Shown here: in pieces, positions 1 to 7,821 of the stretch | Layout of the letters: each line of letters begins with the position of its first letter | How positions within the stretch are numbered: position 1 is the stretch's first letter | Source: Clostridia bacterium | GTDB taxonomy: Bacteria > Bacillota > Clostridia > TANB77 > CAG-508 | Length of the DNA stretch: 64,000 nucleotides | Assembly (NCBI GenBank): GCA_017456555.1 | Contig: JAFTJF010000011.1 | Span: 161,831-225,830, forward strand | Direction: 5' to 3' | Made by a program: the position numbers and the translations under genes | Notes under the pieces: generated by a model | Told to the model about the DNA's origin: nothing | Database searches by the model: none | What the model saw: only the letters and a program-made list of their open reading frames with translations

Positions 1-1
1 A

Positions 2-1027
2 TATGTATTTATGCATGAATTATGTCATTATAAAAGAAAAGACAATATTCTTAATATATTGATAACTATGTTGAGAGTAATATATTTCTTTAATCCAATA
101 ATATGGATTTCATTAAATGTAATAAAAAATGATTTGGAACTTGCAACTGATGAACTCGCAATGAAAAACGAAAATAAAGAAAGTCAAAAAGAATATAGCA
201 AAACTCTTGTAAAATTATCAGTAATTAATTCAGATAAATTTTTGATTCAAACTTTATGTGTAACAGATAATAAGAAAAATTTAGAAAGAAGGATTGATAG
301 TATTAAAAAAATAGAAAAGTTTAAAGGAAAAAGAAATATTATATGTTTAACAAGTATAGTAATCGCTATAGGATTGATTATAATATTTGGAACAAAAGGT
401 GATAAAAGTTTAGAACAAAGAGATATAATAGAATTATACAACAAAGTCCAAAGTATAGATAATATTAGTTATCAAATAAAAAATGTATCTTATGATGCAG
501 ATGGAATTGAAAATATTTTAGTAGAAAATAGCTATATGAAAGGAAATGAGTATGTTAGATATACAAGTGATTCAAATTCATTAATAACAAGCGAATATGT
601 TAATTTTTACAATAAAGAACAAATGATAATATATCATAAAGAAAAAGAAATTTTAAAGAAAAATATAATAGAAAAACATGATATATATGATTTACTTGCT
701 TATAAATATGATTTTTATAGAGATGATTCGAACTATAATTATACATATGTTGGAGAAGAAATAATAAATAACATAGAGTGTTATAAATTTAAGTATAAAC
801 AAATGTTGCCAGATACGGAAGAAATTTATTGGATGGATAAAAATACTGGTATTATAATTAGACTTGAAGAATATAATGAAGGAAAATTATTTAAAGTTGA
901 AGAATGTAAATATGAGATAAATAGTGTTACAGAAGGGTTGATTGACGCACAAATAGATTTATTTATAGAGTACGAAAATGACAAAAATAATATAAAAACA
1001 AACGGCGAAAGAATCGCCGTTCGTTAG
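2..1027 (+). CDS. BlaR1-like M56 family metallopeptidase, C-terminal part (5' end outside window)
   Basis: The frame is open to the window edge, so the N-terminal membrane segments are missing. The first visible residues hold the M56 zinc motif HELCH followed by YKRKD, typical of BlaR1/MecR1 antirepressor peptidases. A transmembrane helix follows the first ATG by about 110 residues (LTSIVIAIGLIIIFG). About 210 residues then lie outside the membrane, with a lipoprotein-carrier-like beta-rich look (repeated Tyr, 'EEIYWMDKNTG'), rather than a penicillin-binding sensor domain. In this family the peptidase cleaves a BlaI-type repressor, whose gene would be expected just upstream and is not visible. 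The last eight codons coincide with a hairpin that fits a terminator for the opposite strand. Family assignment is firm; the signal sensed is unknown. Confidence 0.8.
   Translation, partial: YVFMHELCHYKRKDNILNILITMLRVIYFFNPIIWISLNVIKNDLELATDELAMKNENKESQKEYSKTLVKLSVINSDKFLIQTLCVTDNKKNLERRIDSIKKIEKFKGKRNIICLTSIVIAIGLIIIFGTKGDKSLEQRDIIELYNKVQSIDNISYQIKNVSYDADGIENILVENSYMKGNEYVRYTSDSNSLITSEYVNFYNKEQMIIYHKEKEILKKNIIEKHDIYDLLAYKYDFYRDDSNYNYTYVGEEIINNIECYKFKYKQMLPDTEEIYWMDKNTGIIIRLEEYNEGKLFKVEECKYEINSVTEGLIDAQIDLFIEYENDKNNIKTNGERIAVR
1001..1021 (-). terminator. Intrinsic terminator of the gene at 1045-1485, inside the BlaR1-like reading frame
   Basis: AACGGCG (1001-1007) and CGCCGTT (1015-1021) form a perfect 7-bp stem with a 7-nt loop. 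Read on the minus strand it is followed by a T-rich tract (TTGTTTTTATATT). It lies within the last codons of the convergent BlaR1-like gene. Confidence 0.65.
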
Positions 1028-1524
1028 AGGTGGATGTAAAGATTTTAATAGTAAATGTTAAAAGCTAACATGTAAGTGGAATTGCTTTTGTATGGTTCGA
1101 ATACAACTCTATAATTTCTTCCTGGTGTTAAAGTTAACATTGCTCGAGGAGAAGTTGTATTTAAATGAAGCAAATTTACAGCACCCATTCTTCTTCCGGT
1201 ATCCCGATCATAAAATGTCATCGTTCCTTCTTGGCGATTAGTTGCATCTTCATAAAAATATGAAACCGTAATTAAATATGTGTCGGTGTCTGTACCTTCG
1301 TCAATATCATCCAAAGAAAAGTAATAGGTTCTGGAACCCGTTACATAGTCCATTGTGTCATCAGAAGCAAGAATTGTGGTCCTTGCTTCTGCAGCACTGA
1401 CATTGATAGTAGCAAAGGAACTAATACATATAATTGCTACAAGAAAGAGTATGTTCAACCGACGAAATGTAACTTTGTTTTGCATAATGATTACCTCCAT
1501 TAATTAAAATGCATCCACCTCTAA
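1024..1524. repeat. 13-bp perfect inverted repeat bracketing one gene
   Basis: TTAGAGGTGGATG at 1024-1036 is repeated in inverted orientation as CATCCACCTCTAA at 1512-1524. The only gene between them is the secreted-protein gene at 1045-1485, whose base composition and codon use differ from its neighbours. No transposase is present. Confidence 0.6.
1045..1485 (-). CDS. Small secreted protein of unknown function, probably horizontally acquired
   Basis: The ATG at 1485 is chosen because GGAGG sits 8 nt upstream; a longer start at 1500 would place that ribosome site inside the gene. The 146-residue product has a clear signal peptide (basic MQNKVTFRRLN, then a hydrophobic core, cleavage near VSAAEA). 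The mature part is about 110 residues, rich in Thr, Asp and Tyr and predicted beta, resembling a small C-terminal prepeptidase-like or lectin-like sandwich; I do not recognise the family. Codon use is unlike the rest of the window: it uses CGG for Arg twice (1459-1461 and 1204-1206 on the minus strand) and is visibly richer in G and C. With the flanking inverted repeat this suggests recent transfer. Confidence 0.7.
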   Translation of the reverse strand: MQNKVTFRRLNILFLVAIICISSFATINVSAAEARTTILASDDTMDYVTGSRTYYFSLDDIDEGTDTDTYLITVSYFYEDATNRQEGTMTFYDRDTGRRMGAVNLLHLNTTSPRAMLTLTPGRNYRVVFEPYKSNSTYMLAFNIYY

Positions 1525-1670
1525 ACACTTTGTCGTCTCAAATTTATTTGTATGACTAAAAAGTGCTAATGCTATAAAGCATTGAAAAAAGTATAATAAC
1601 TTTTTTTATATAAATCAATAATAAGTTAATAAAAGAAAGAATAAATAAATAAAAGTAAAAGGAAAATAAT

Positions 1671-2003
1671 ATGGGAAAAGAAATGAGAAAAATAATTGAT
1701 GAATTAATTTTTATAGGATATAACATAAAACATATTGGAACTTTAATGATGGCTGAATGTATAAAAATAATAATATCTTCTCCGAATATAGATATTATTA
1801 ATGATTTAGAAAATAATGTATATTCAATAATAGCTGAAAAATATAAGACTAATATTAAAGCTGTAAAGGGAAATTTGGTTAATGCAACAAACTATATGTA
1901 TAATATGAGTGATTTTTCTAGAATACAAGAATATTTTGGATTTTATGAAGATACGAAACCAACTCCCAAAGTTGTAATTAATACAGTGTTAAGAAAAATT
2001 TAA
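1671..2003 (+). CDS. Stand-alone Spo0A C-terminal (DNA-binding) domain protein
   Basis: The 110-residue protein aligns by eye to the sporulation-initiation factor Spo0A C-terminal domain. It has an initial 'IIDELIFIGYNIKHIGTLMM' helix pair, then 'VYSIIAEKYKTNIKAVKGNL', which matches the recognition helix region 'lYp.IAkk+.tt...VEraIR' of Spo0A. The N-terminal receiver domain is absent, so it cannot be regulated by phosphorelay in the usual way. A ribosome site (AAAGGAAAA) lies upstream of the ATG. The Arg residues that contact 0A-boxes in true Spo0A are mostly replaced (VKGNLVNA), so it may bind another site, act by dimerising, or be degenerate. No neighbour helps define its job. Confidence 0.7.
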   Translation: MGKEMRKIIDELIFIGYNIKHIGTLMMAECIKIIISSPNIDIINDLENNVYSIIAEKYKTNIKAVKGNLVNATNYMYNMSDFSRIQEYFGFYEDTKPTPKVVINTVLRKI

Positions 2004-2076
2004 TAAATAATATTTAGAATCATTTTGATAGTATATTGAAATGATTTTTTTTATTTAATAAAAAAAATGTAAATTA

Positions 2077-2106
2077 TTACACAAATCAAGAGTTTCATGA
2101 TATAAT
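2077..2106 (+). promoter_or_regulatory. Sigma-A-like promoter of priA
   Basis: TTACAC (2077-2082), 18-bp spacer, TATAAT (2101-2106), 36 nt before the priA start. Confidence 0.55.
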
Positions 2107-2142
2107 AACCCAAGAAAAATATACCAAAAGAAAAGGATAAAA

Positions 2143-4392
2143 ATGTACGCAGAAGTAATAATTAATAGCAACGCTAAAGCTTTAAATAGAATATTTGATT
2201 ATGTAGTTCCAAGAGATATGGAAAATACCATAAAAGTTGGAGCTAGAGTTTTTGTGCCTTTTGGAAGAGGGAAAAAACTAGAAGATGGTTTTGTTATTAA
2301 TTTAAAAGAAGAATCTGAGATTGCAAAAAATGAAGATATAACTTTAAAAGAAATTGCTAAAATTGAAATTGAAGAGTCTTTAACTGAAAATAATATTACA
2401 CTTGCTAAACTTATGGCCAGAAAATACTTTTGCAATATTTCTGATTGTATAAAATTAATGCTTCCTCCAGGAACTGGTGGAAAAGAACTTGCAAATAGAG
2501 CAAAAGAAAAAGTTGGTAATTTTGTTTTCTTAAAAAAAGATATTGATGAAATAAATTTTGATATTGAAAATGGAAAGATAAAAAGTGATAAACATATTCG
2601 AGTTTTAAGATTTTTAACGGAAAATGACGGAATGTATATTTCAGATTTAGAAATCTTAACTGATGTAAATAGAAGTGTTTTCAAAACAATTGAGAAAAAT
2701 GGATATATTGAAATTATTGAAAAACAAATTGAAAGAAATCCGTTTGTGCATAAAAATATAGAGAAGGACGAGCCAAAAGTTTTAAATGAAGAACAAAAAA
2801 GATGCTTTGATTCTATAAGTTTTTGTGTTGAAAATAATGAATTTTCTAAACATTTAATTTATGGAATTACAGGTTCTGGAAAGACTGAAATTTATTTACA
2901 ACTTATTCAAAAAGTTCTAGAACAAGGAAAAGAGGCAATTGTTCTTGTTCCAGAAATTTCTTTAACTCCTCAAATGGTTGATAGATTTTTAGCAAGATTT
3001 GGAGATACAGTAGCAGTACTTCATAGTAAACTTTCAATTGGTGAAAGATATGATGAATGGCAAAAAATTGCAAAAGGTGAAGCAAAAATTGTAATAGGTG
3101 CAAGATCTGCAATATTCGCTCCTTTGAAAAATATTGGAATTATAATTATAGATGAAGAACATGACATTTCTTATAAATCTGATTCTACACCAAGATATAA
3201 TGCAAAAGATTTAGCAAAATATATTGCAGAAAAAAATAATTGTCCTTTAGTTTTTGGAAGTGCAACTCCAGATATTGTCACAATGAAACAAGCTAAAGAC
3301 CAAGAAATTCAAATTTATACATTAACTAAGAGAGCTACAAATACTAAGTTACCAGATGTTGAAATTGTAGATTTAAGAAATGAATTAGCTGCTGGTAATA
3401 GGTCAATGCTTAGTTTTAAATTACAAAATGAAATAGAAAAAAATTTAAAAAATAAAAAACAAACAATTTTATTTTTAAATAGAAGAGGGTATTCAACATT
3501 TGTAATGTGCCGTGAATGTGGATATGTTGCTAAATGTAAGAATTGCAATATTAGTTTAACATACCATAGTAGTGGAAATAGACTAAAATGTCATTATTGT
3601 GGTTTCGAAATGTCAGTTGTAAAAGAATGTCCAGAATGTAATAGTAAAAAAGTAAAATATTTTGGAACTGGAACTCAAAAACTAGAAGAGGAAATTCAAA
3701 AATTATATCCACAAGCTTCTACAATAAGAATGGATATAGATACAGTTAGTAAGAAAAATTCACACGAAGAAATTTTAAATACTTTCAAAAATGAAAATAT
3801 AGATATTTTAATTGGAACACAGATGGTTGTAAAAGGACATCATTTTCCAAATGTAACTTTAGTTGGTGTAATTACTGCTGATGGAAGTTTGAATCTAGAG
3901 GATTATAGAGCAGTAGAAAGAACATTTCAAACTTTAGTACAAGTTTCAGGAAGAGCTGGAAGAGAGGAAAATGGAAAAGTAATTATTCAAACTTACAATC
4001 CAGACCATTATGCAATTATAGATTCTCAAAAACAAGATTATGATTTATTCTATAATCAAGAAGTGAATTTGAGAAAAATGTTGAATTATCCGCCATTTTG
4101 CGATATAATACTTATCAAGTTTTCTGGTAAAAACTTAACAGAAATCCAAAAAATTTCAGAATTGGTTTATAAAAAAATAAATTCAGTAAAAAATGATAAT
4201 ATACAAATTTATAAACCAGTGCCTTCACCAATAGATAAAATAAAAAATAAATATAGGTGGAGAATAATTATGAAGTGTAAAGTAACTTCAAAAGTTTTGG
4301 ATATAATAAATTTTGCTATTGAAGATGAAAGAATAAAAAAATGTAAAGATACAAGCATTGTGGTTGATATAAATCCAAGCACAATGAACTAG
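2143..4392 (+). CDS. priA: Primosomal protein N', replication restart helicase PriA
   Basis: The 749-residue protein is a full-length PriA, the 3'-to-5' DNA helicase that reloads the replisome at stalled forks. The N-terminal 3'-OH-binding domain is followed by the helicase core with Walker A GITGSGKTE (about residue 245), the DEAH-like box DEEH (about 337), and motif GSATP. The zinc-binding cysteines that PriA inserts in the helicase are complete (CRECGYVAKCKNC, then CHYCG and CPEC). Motif VI appears as QVSGRAGRE. It starts at an ATG with an upstream purine-rich ribosome site and is the first gene of priA-def-fmt, the usual Firmicutes order. Confidence 0.97.
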   Translation: MYAEVIINSNAKALNRIFDYVVPRDMENTIKVGARVFVPFGRGKKLEDGFVINLKEESEIAKNEDITLKEIAKIEIEESLTENNITLAKLMARKYFCNISDCIKLMLPPGTGGKELANRAKEKVGNFVFLKKDIDEINFDIENGKIKSDKHIRVLRFLTENDGMYISDLEILTDVNRSVFKTIEKNGYIEIIEKQIERNPFVHKNIEKDEPKVLNEEQKRCFDSISFCVENNEFSKHLIYGITGSGKTEIYLQLIQKVLEQGKEAIVLVPEISLTPQMVDRFLARFGDTVAVLHSKLSIGERYDEWQKIAKGEAKIVIGARSAIFAPLKNIGIIIIDEEHDISYKSDSTPRYNAKDLAKYIAEKNNCPLVFGSATPDIVTMKQAKDQEIQIYTLTKRATNTKLPDVEIVDLRNELAAGNRSMLSFKLQNEIEKNLKNKKQTILFLNRRGYSTFVMCRECGYVAKCKNCNISLTYHSSGNRLKCHYCGFEMSVVKECPECNSKKVKYFGTGTQKLEEEIQKLYPQASTIRMDIDTVSKKNSHEEILNTFKNENIDILIGTQMVVKGHHFPNVTLVGVITADGSLNLEDYRAVERTFQTLVQVSGRAGREENGKVIIQTYNPDHYAIIDSQKQDYDLFYNQEVNLRKMLNYPPFCDIILIKFSGKNLTEIQKISELVYKKINSVKNDNIQIYKPVPSPIDKIKNKYRWRIIMKCKVTSKVLDIINFAIEDERIKKCKDTSIVVDINPSTMN

Positions 4393-4431
4393 GTTATTAA
4401 ATAAAATATATAGAATAGAGGGGTAATAAAA

Positions 4432-4917
4432 ATGGCAATTAGAAATTTAAGATACGAAGGAGATGAAATCTTAAGCAAGCGTGCAAGAGAAATTGAAGTG
4501 ATTGATGACAAAATAAAAGAACTTGCTCAAGATATGATTGAAACTATGCACAAATGGGATGGTGTAGGTTTAGCTGGACCTCAAGTTGGTGTTTTAAAAA
4601 GAATAATTGTTATAGATTTATATGAAGAAGGAATGCAATTTGTTTTAATAAATCCTGTTTTAGTAAAAGCAAAAGGTGTTCAAGAAGTTGATGAAGGATG
4701 TTTAAGCTTCCCAAATAAATTTGGTAAAGTTGAAAGACCAAAAGAAGTTGTTGTTGAAGCTTTAGATTTAGATGGTAAAAAAGTTAAATTAAAAGCTAAA
4801 GATTTATTAGCTCAAGCTTTATGCCACGAAATTGATCATTTAGATGGACACGTATTTGTTGAAATAGTAAAACCAGGAACATTAGAAACAATGAAACCAA
4901 AACAAGAGGAAGAGTAA
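4432..4917 (+). CDS. def: Peptide deformylase
   Basis: A 161-residue iron/zinc hydrolase that removes the formyl group from new proteins. All three deformylase motifs are visible: GVGLAGPQVG (motif 1), EGCLSFP (motif 2, metal-binding Cys) and HEIDHLDG (motif 3, HExxH). A strong GAGGGG ribosome site precedes the ATG. It lies 39 nt after priA and 21 nt before fmt, whose product adds the same formyl group. Confidence 0.97.
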   Translation: MAIRNLRYEGDEILSKRAREIEVIDDKIKELAQDMIETMHKWDGVGLAGPQVGVLKRIIVIDLYEEGMQFVLINPVLVKAKGVQEVDEGCLSFPNKFGKVERPKEVVVEALDLDGKKVKLKAKDLLAQALCHEIDHLDGHVFVEIVKPGTLETMKPKQEEE

Positions 4918-4938
4918 AATATCGAAAGGAAGTAATAA

Positions 4939-5907
4939 ATGAAAATACTTTTTATGGGAACTCCAGATTTTGCAAGGGAGTCTTTAGATAATTTATATAA
5001 CGCAGGATTTGAAATTTGTGGAGTAGTAACAACTCCAGATAGACCCGCAGGTAGAGGAATGAAATTAGTTGCATCTCCTGTTAAGGAATATGCTATAGAA
5101 AAAAATTTAAAATTATTTCAACCAGAAAAAATTTCAAATAATGATGAATTTAAAAATGAAATAAGAGAATTAGCACCAGATTTAGTTTGTGTTGTTTCTT
5201 ATGGAGTGATTCTTCCAAAATCATTTTTAAAAATTCCACCACTTGGATGTATAAATGTTCATCCATCAATGCTTCCTAAATATAGAGGACCAGCACCAAT
5301 TCAATGGGCTATATTAAATGGTGATGAAAAAACTGGTGTGTCTATAATGTATTTAGATGCAGGAATGGATTCGGGAGACATTATTACTCAAGAAGAAGTT
5401 GAAATTGGAGAAGATGAAACAACTGGTGAATTATGGAATAGATTATCTGGAATTGGAGCAAGACTTTTAAAAGATGTTGTTACAGATATTTCAAATGGAA
5501 AAATTGTAAGAACACCTCAACCAGAAGAATTTGTTTTAGCACCAATGCTTGATAAAGAAATGTCAAAAATTAATTGGCAAGAAAAAACAACTAGCGAAAT
5601 AAAAAATCTTGTAAGAGGGTTAAATCCAATTATGGGAACATATACATTTTTGAATGGTAAGAAAATAAAAATGTGGAAAGTTCAAAAATATTCAAATAAC
5701 GAATTTGTAGAAAAATACGCTGTGAATGATATTGAAAATAAAACTTCAGGGACAGTGCTTTTAGCAAATGAAAAACAAGGTTTATTTATTAAAACAATAG
5801 ATGGTGTTTTATCTGTTTTAGAAATTCAAGGTGAAAATGCTAAAAGAATGAATATAGGAGATTTCTTAAGAGGAAACAAAATAGAAGTTGGAGAAAAATT
5901 TGAATAG
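4939..5907 (+). CDS. fmt: Methionyl-tRNA formyltransferase
   Basis: The 322-residue enzyme transfers a formyl group from 10-formyl-THF to initiator Met-tRNA. The N-terminal Rossmann part opens with MKILFMGTPDFA. The catalytic region contains VHPSMLPKYRGPAPIQWAI (Asn/His/Asp triad region) and MDSGDII. The C-terminal OB-like tRNA-binding domain follows from about residue 205. The length is normal. It is the last gene of the priA operon; formyl donor supply may come from the fhs gene at 10323. Confidence 0.97.
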   Translation: MKILFMGTPDFARESLDNLYNAGFEICGVVTTPDRPAGRGMKLVASPVKEYAIEKNLKLFQPEKISNNDEFKNEIRELAPDLVCVVSYGVILPKSFLKIPPLGCINVHPSMLPKYRGPAPIQWAILNGDEKTGVSIMYLDAGMDSGDIITQEEVEIGEDETTGELWNRLSGIGARLLKDVVTDISNGKIVRTPQPEEFVLAPMLDKEMSKINWQEKTTSEIKNLVRGLNPIMGTYTFLNGKKIKMWKVQKYSNNEFVEKYAVNDIENKTSGTVLLANEKQGLFIKTIDGVLSVLEIQGENAKRMNIGDFLRGNKIEVGEKFE

Positions 5908-5985
5908 TTTTTAGACTAAAAAAATAGCCATTATTTATGGCAAAAACTATTGATAATTAAGAGTTAATTAATATTAGAAATTTGC

Positions 5986-6014
5986 TTGTAAAAAAGTCAA
6001 TATATTGATATACT
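5986..6014 (+). promoter_or_regulatory. Promoter of the asp23 operon
   Basis: TTGTAA (5986-5991), 17-bp spacer, TATACT (6009-6014), followed by an AAAAAGGAGG ribosome site 5 nt ahead of the asp23 start. A short hairpin (GCCAT/ATGGC, about 5930-5945) lies just upstream but has no T-tract on this strand. Confidence 0.5.
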
Positions 6015-6057
6015 TAAATAGGTTATAAATATTCATATATAAAAAGGAGGTTATATA

Positions 6058-6507
6058 ATGGAAGAAAATAATCAAGAACTAGTAGAAAACATAGAAGAAA
6101 TTCCAGTAGTAGAAGGAAATGATACTATAAAAATAGCTAATGAAGCTGTTGCTACTTATGCAGGAATTGCAGTTTCAGAAGTTTCTGGTGTTTATGGAAT
6201 GGCTGGAGGTTTTGCTTCAGGAATAACAGAAACATTTAGCGGAAAGAAAAATTTTTCAAAAGGTATAAAAGTTGAAGTTGGAGAAAAAGATGCAAAAATA
6301 GATGTAAGTATAATTGTAGAATATGGAGCTAGAATTCCAGAAGTTGCATTTGAAATTCAAACAAGAGTAAAAAAAGCAGTTGAAAATATGACAGGTTTAA
6401 AAGTTTTGGAAGTTAATGTTCATGTTCAAGGTGTTCATGCAATAACAGAAAAAGATAAAGAAGAAAACCAAGAGAATGAAGAAAACGTTGAAACAAACGA
6501 AGAATAA
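6058..6507 (+). CDS. Asp23/Gls24 family envelope stress response protein
   Basis: A 149-residue member of the alkaline-shock Asp23 family. The core 'IANEAVATYAGIAVSEVSGV' opening, the 'KGIKVEVGEKDAKIDVSIIVEYG' strands and the 'KKAVENMTGLKVLEVNVHV' end are diagnostic. The N- and C-termini are acidic tails. In Staphylococcus, Asp23 is tethered to the membrane by AmaP; the next gene here is the amaP homologue, followed by a third small membrane protein, the conserved trio. It is probably abundant and sigma-A-expressed, from the promoter just upstream. Confidence 0.93.
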   Translation: MEENNQELVENIEEIPVVEGNDTIKIANEAVATYAGIAVSEVSGVYGMAGGFASGITETFSGKKNFSKGIKVEVGEKDAKIDVSIIVEYGARIPEVAFEIQTRVKKAVENMTGLKVLEVNVHVQGVHAITEKDKEENQENEENVETNEE

Positions 6508-6528
6508 TAAAAAGTGAGGAAATGAAAT

Positions 6529-7161
6529 ATGAAATGGTTAGATAAATTAGCTTTAAAAATATTTTCAATATTAATTTTTGCAATAGCAATTTTAGTTTTA
6601 TTAGTAGTAACAGGAATATTACCATATACAGAAATTGTTGGATGGATAATAGGTCTTACAGATAGTGATATGGGAATAAAAGTTGCAGCTATTGTTTTAG
6701 GCGTTCTAGTATTACTTGCAATAAAAGGATTTTTCTTTACAAGTAAACCAGAAGATAATGGAAAAGATGGAATTATTTTAGAAAACACAAGTGGAAAATT
6801 GGTAATTTCTAAAGAAAGTTTAGAAAATTTAATTGCTAGTGTAATTAAAGATATTCCAGGAGCAGATACAGTTTCAAGTAGAACAATTCTAGATAAAGAT
6901 AGAAACTTAATTGTATATGTAACAGCAGTTGTAAGCAAAGATGTAATGCTTAAAGATATATCAAATGAATTACAAACAAAAATAAAAGATGCAATGAAAC
7001 GTACAGCTGATTTAGATGTTAAAGAAGTAAATATAAAAATTAAAAATATAACATCTAAAAAAGTTAAAGGTTTACCATCTCCTACAGAGGAAGAAAATGA
7101 AGAAACAGAAGATAATGCAGTAGTAGAAAATCAAACTGAAGAAAACAATGGGGAGGAATAG
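6529..7161 (+). CDS. amaP: Alkaline shock response membrane anchor protein AmaP
   Basis: The 210-residue protein has two transmembrane helices near the N-terminus (about 8-30 and 45-68), then a cytosolic Asp23-like domain (about 95-180) and an acidic tail. This is the arrangement of AmaP, which anchors Asp23 at the membrane. It follows the Asp23 gene by 21 nt and precedes a DUF2273-type gene by 3 nt. Confidence 0.88.
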   Translation: MKWLDKLALKIFSILIFAIAILVLLVVTGILPYTEIVGWIIGLTDSDMGIKVAAIVLGVLVLLAIKGFFFTSKPEDNGKDGIILENTSGKLVISKESLENLIASVIKDIPGADTVSSRTILDKDRNLIVYVTAVVSKDVMLKDISNELQTKIKDAMKRTADLDVKEVNIKIKNITSKKVKGLPSPTEEENEETEDNAVVENQTEENNGEE

Positions 7162-7164
7162 AAA

Positions 7165-7383
7165 ATGAACGAAAATAATGATAACAAATTAAACTTATTT
7201 ATTAACCAATACGGTGGAGCAATAATTGGTGGACTAATAGCTTTAATATTATGTTTCACAGAATTATATAAATTATTAGTTTATGTAGTTATTGTTTTAG
7301 CTGGTGCATTTTTAGGAAATTATGTACAAAAAAATAAAACAAATGTTAAAGAAAAATTAAAAGAATTTATTGATAAATTTTAG
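7165..7383 (+). CDS. DUF2273 family small membrane protein
   Basis: The 72-residue protein has two closely spaced hydrophobic helices (GGAIIGGLIALILCF and LLVYVVIVLAGAFLG) and a basic C-terminus. Size, topology and position directly after amaP match the DUF2273 proteins of asp23 operons. The molecular role is unknown; it probably helps anchor the Asp23 layer. Confidence 0.8.
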   Translation: MNENNDNKLNLFINQYGGAIIGGLIALILCFTELYKLLVYVVIVLAGAFLGNYVQKNKTNVKEKLKEFIDKF

Positions 7384-7392
7384 GAGGAAATC

Positions 7393-7821
7393 ATGCAAAG
7401 ATCTGCAATGAGAGAACTAGCATTTAAACTAGTATATGAATTAGAAGTTCAAAAAGAAAGCGAAGAAGATCAATTCGAAATATTTGTGGAAAATAATGAA
7501 ATAGCAGATGAGAAAGTTATTAATTATTTAAAAGATATTAAAGAAGGAATTAATCAAAATAAAGAAGAAATAAATTCTTTAATAACAAATAACTTAAAAG
7601 ATAATTGGAGTTTAAATAGAATTTCAAAAATCAATTTAAGCTTAATAAAACTTGCAATATATGAAATGGTATATAAAGAATTACCATACAAAGTTGCAAT
7701 CAACGAAGTTGTAGAACTTGCAAAAAAATATGCTGATGAATCAGCACCAGTATTTATTAATGGTATTTTAGCAAGTGTAGTAAAAGAAAAAAATTTAAAT
7801 GGAGAAATTAATGAAAATTAA
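7393..7821 (+). CDS. nusB: Transcription antitermination protein NusB
   Basis: A 142-residue all-alpha NusB. It opens with the typical MQRSAMRELAFKLVYELE and ends with 'YKVAINEVVELAKKYADESAPVFINGILA', the best-conserved part of the family. NusB binds boxA RNA with NusE during rRNA transcription. A TAGGAGGAAATC ribosome site precedes the ATG. The gene overlaps xseA by 11 nt. Confidence 0.95.
   Translation: MQRSAMRELAFKLVYELEVQKESEEDQFEIFVENNEIADEKVINYLKDIKEGINQNKEEINSLITNNLKDNWSLNRISKINLSLIKLAIYEMVYKELPYKVAINEVVELAKKYADESAPVFINGILASVVKEKNLNGEINEN

Noticed and set aside
5920-5950. Hairpin after fmt as a terminator
   Set aside because: Only a 5-bp stem with no T-run on the plus strand; left unassigned.
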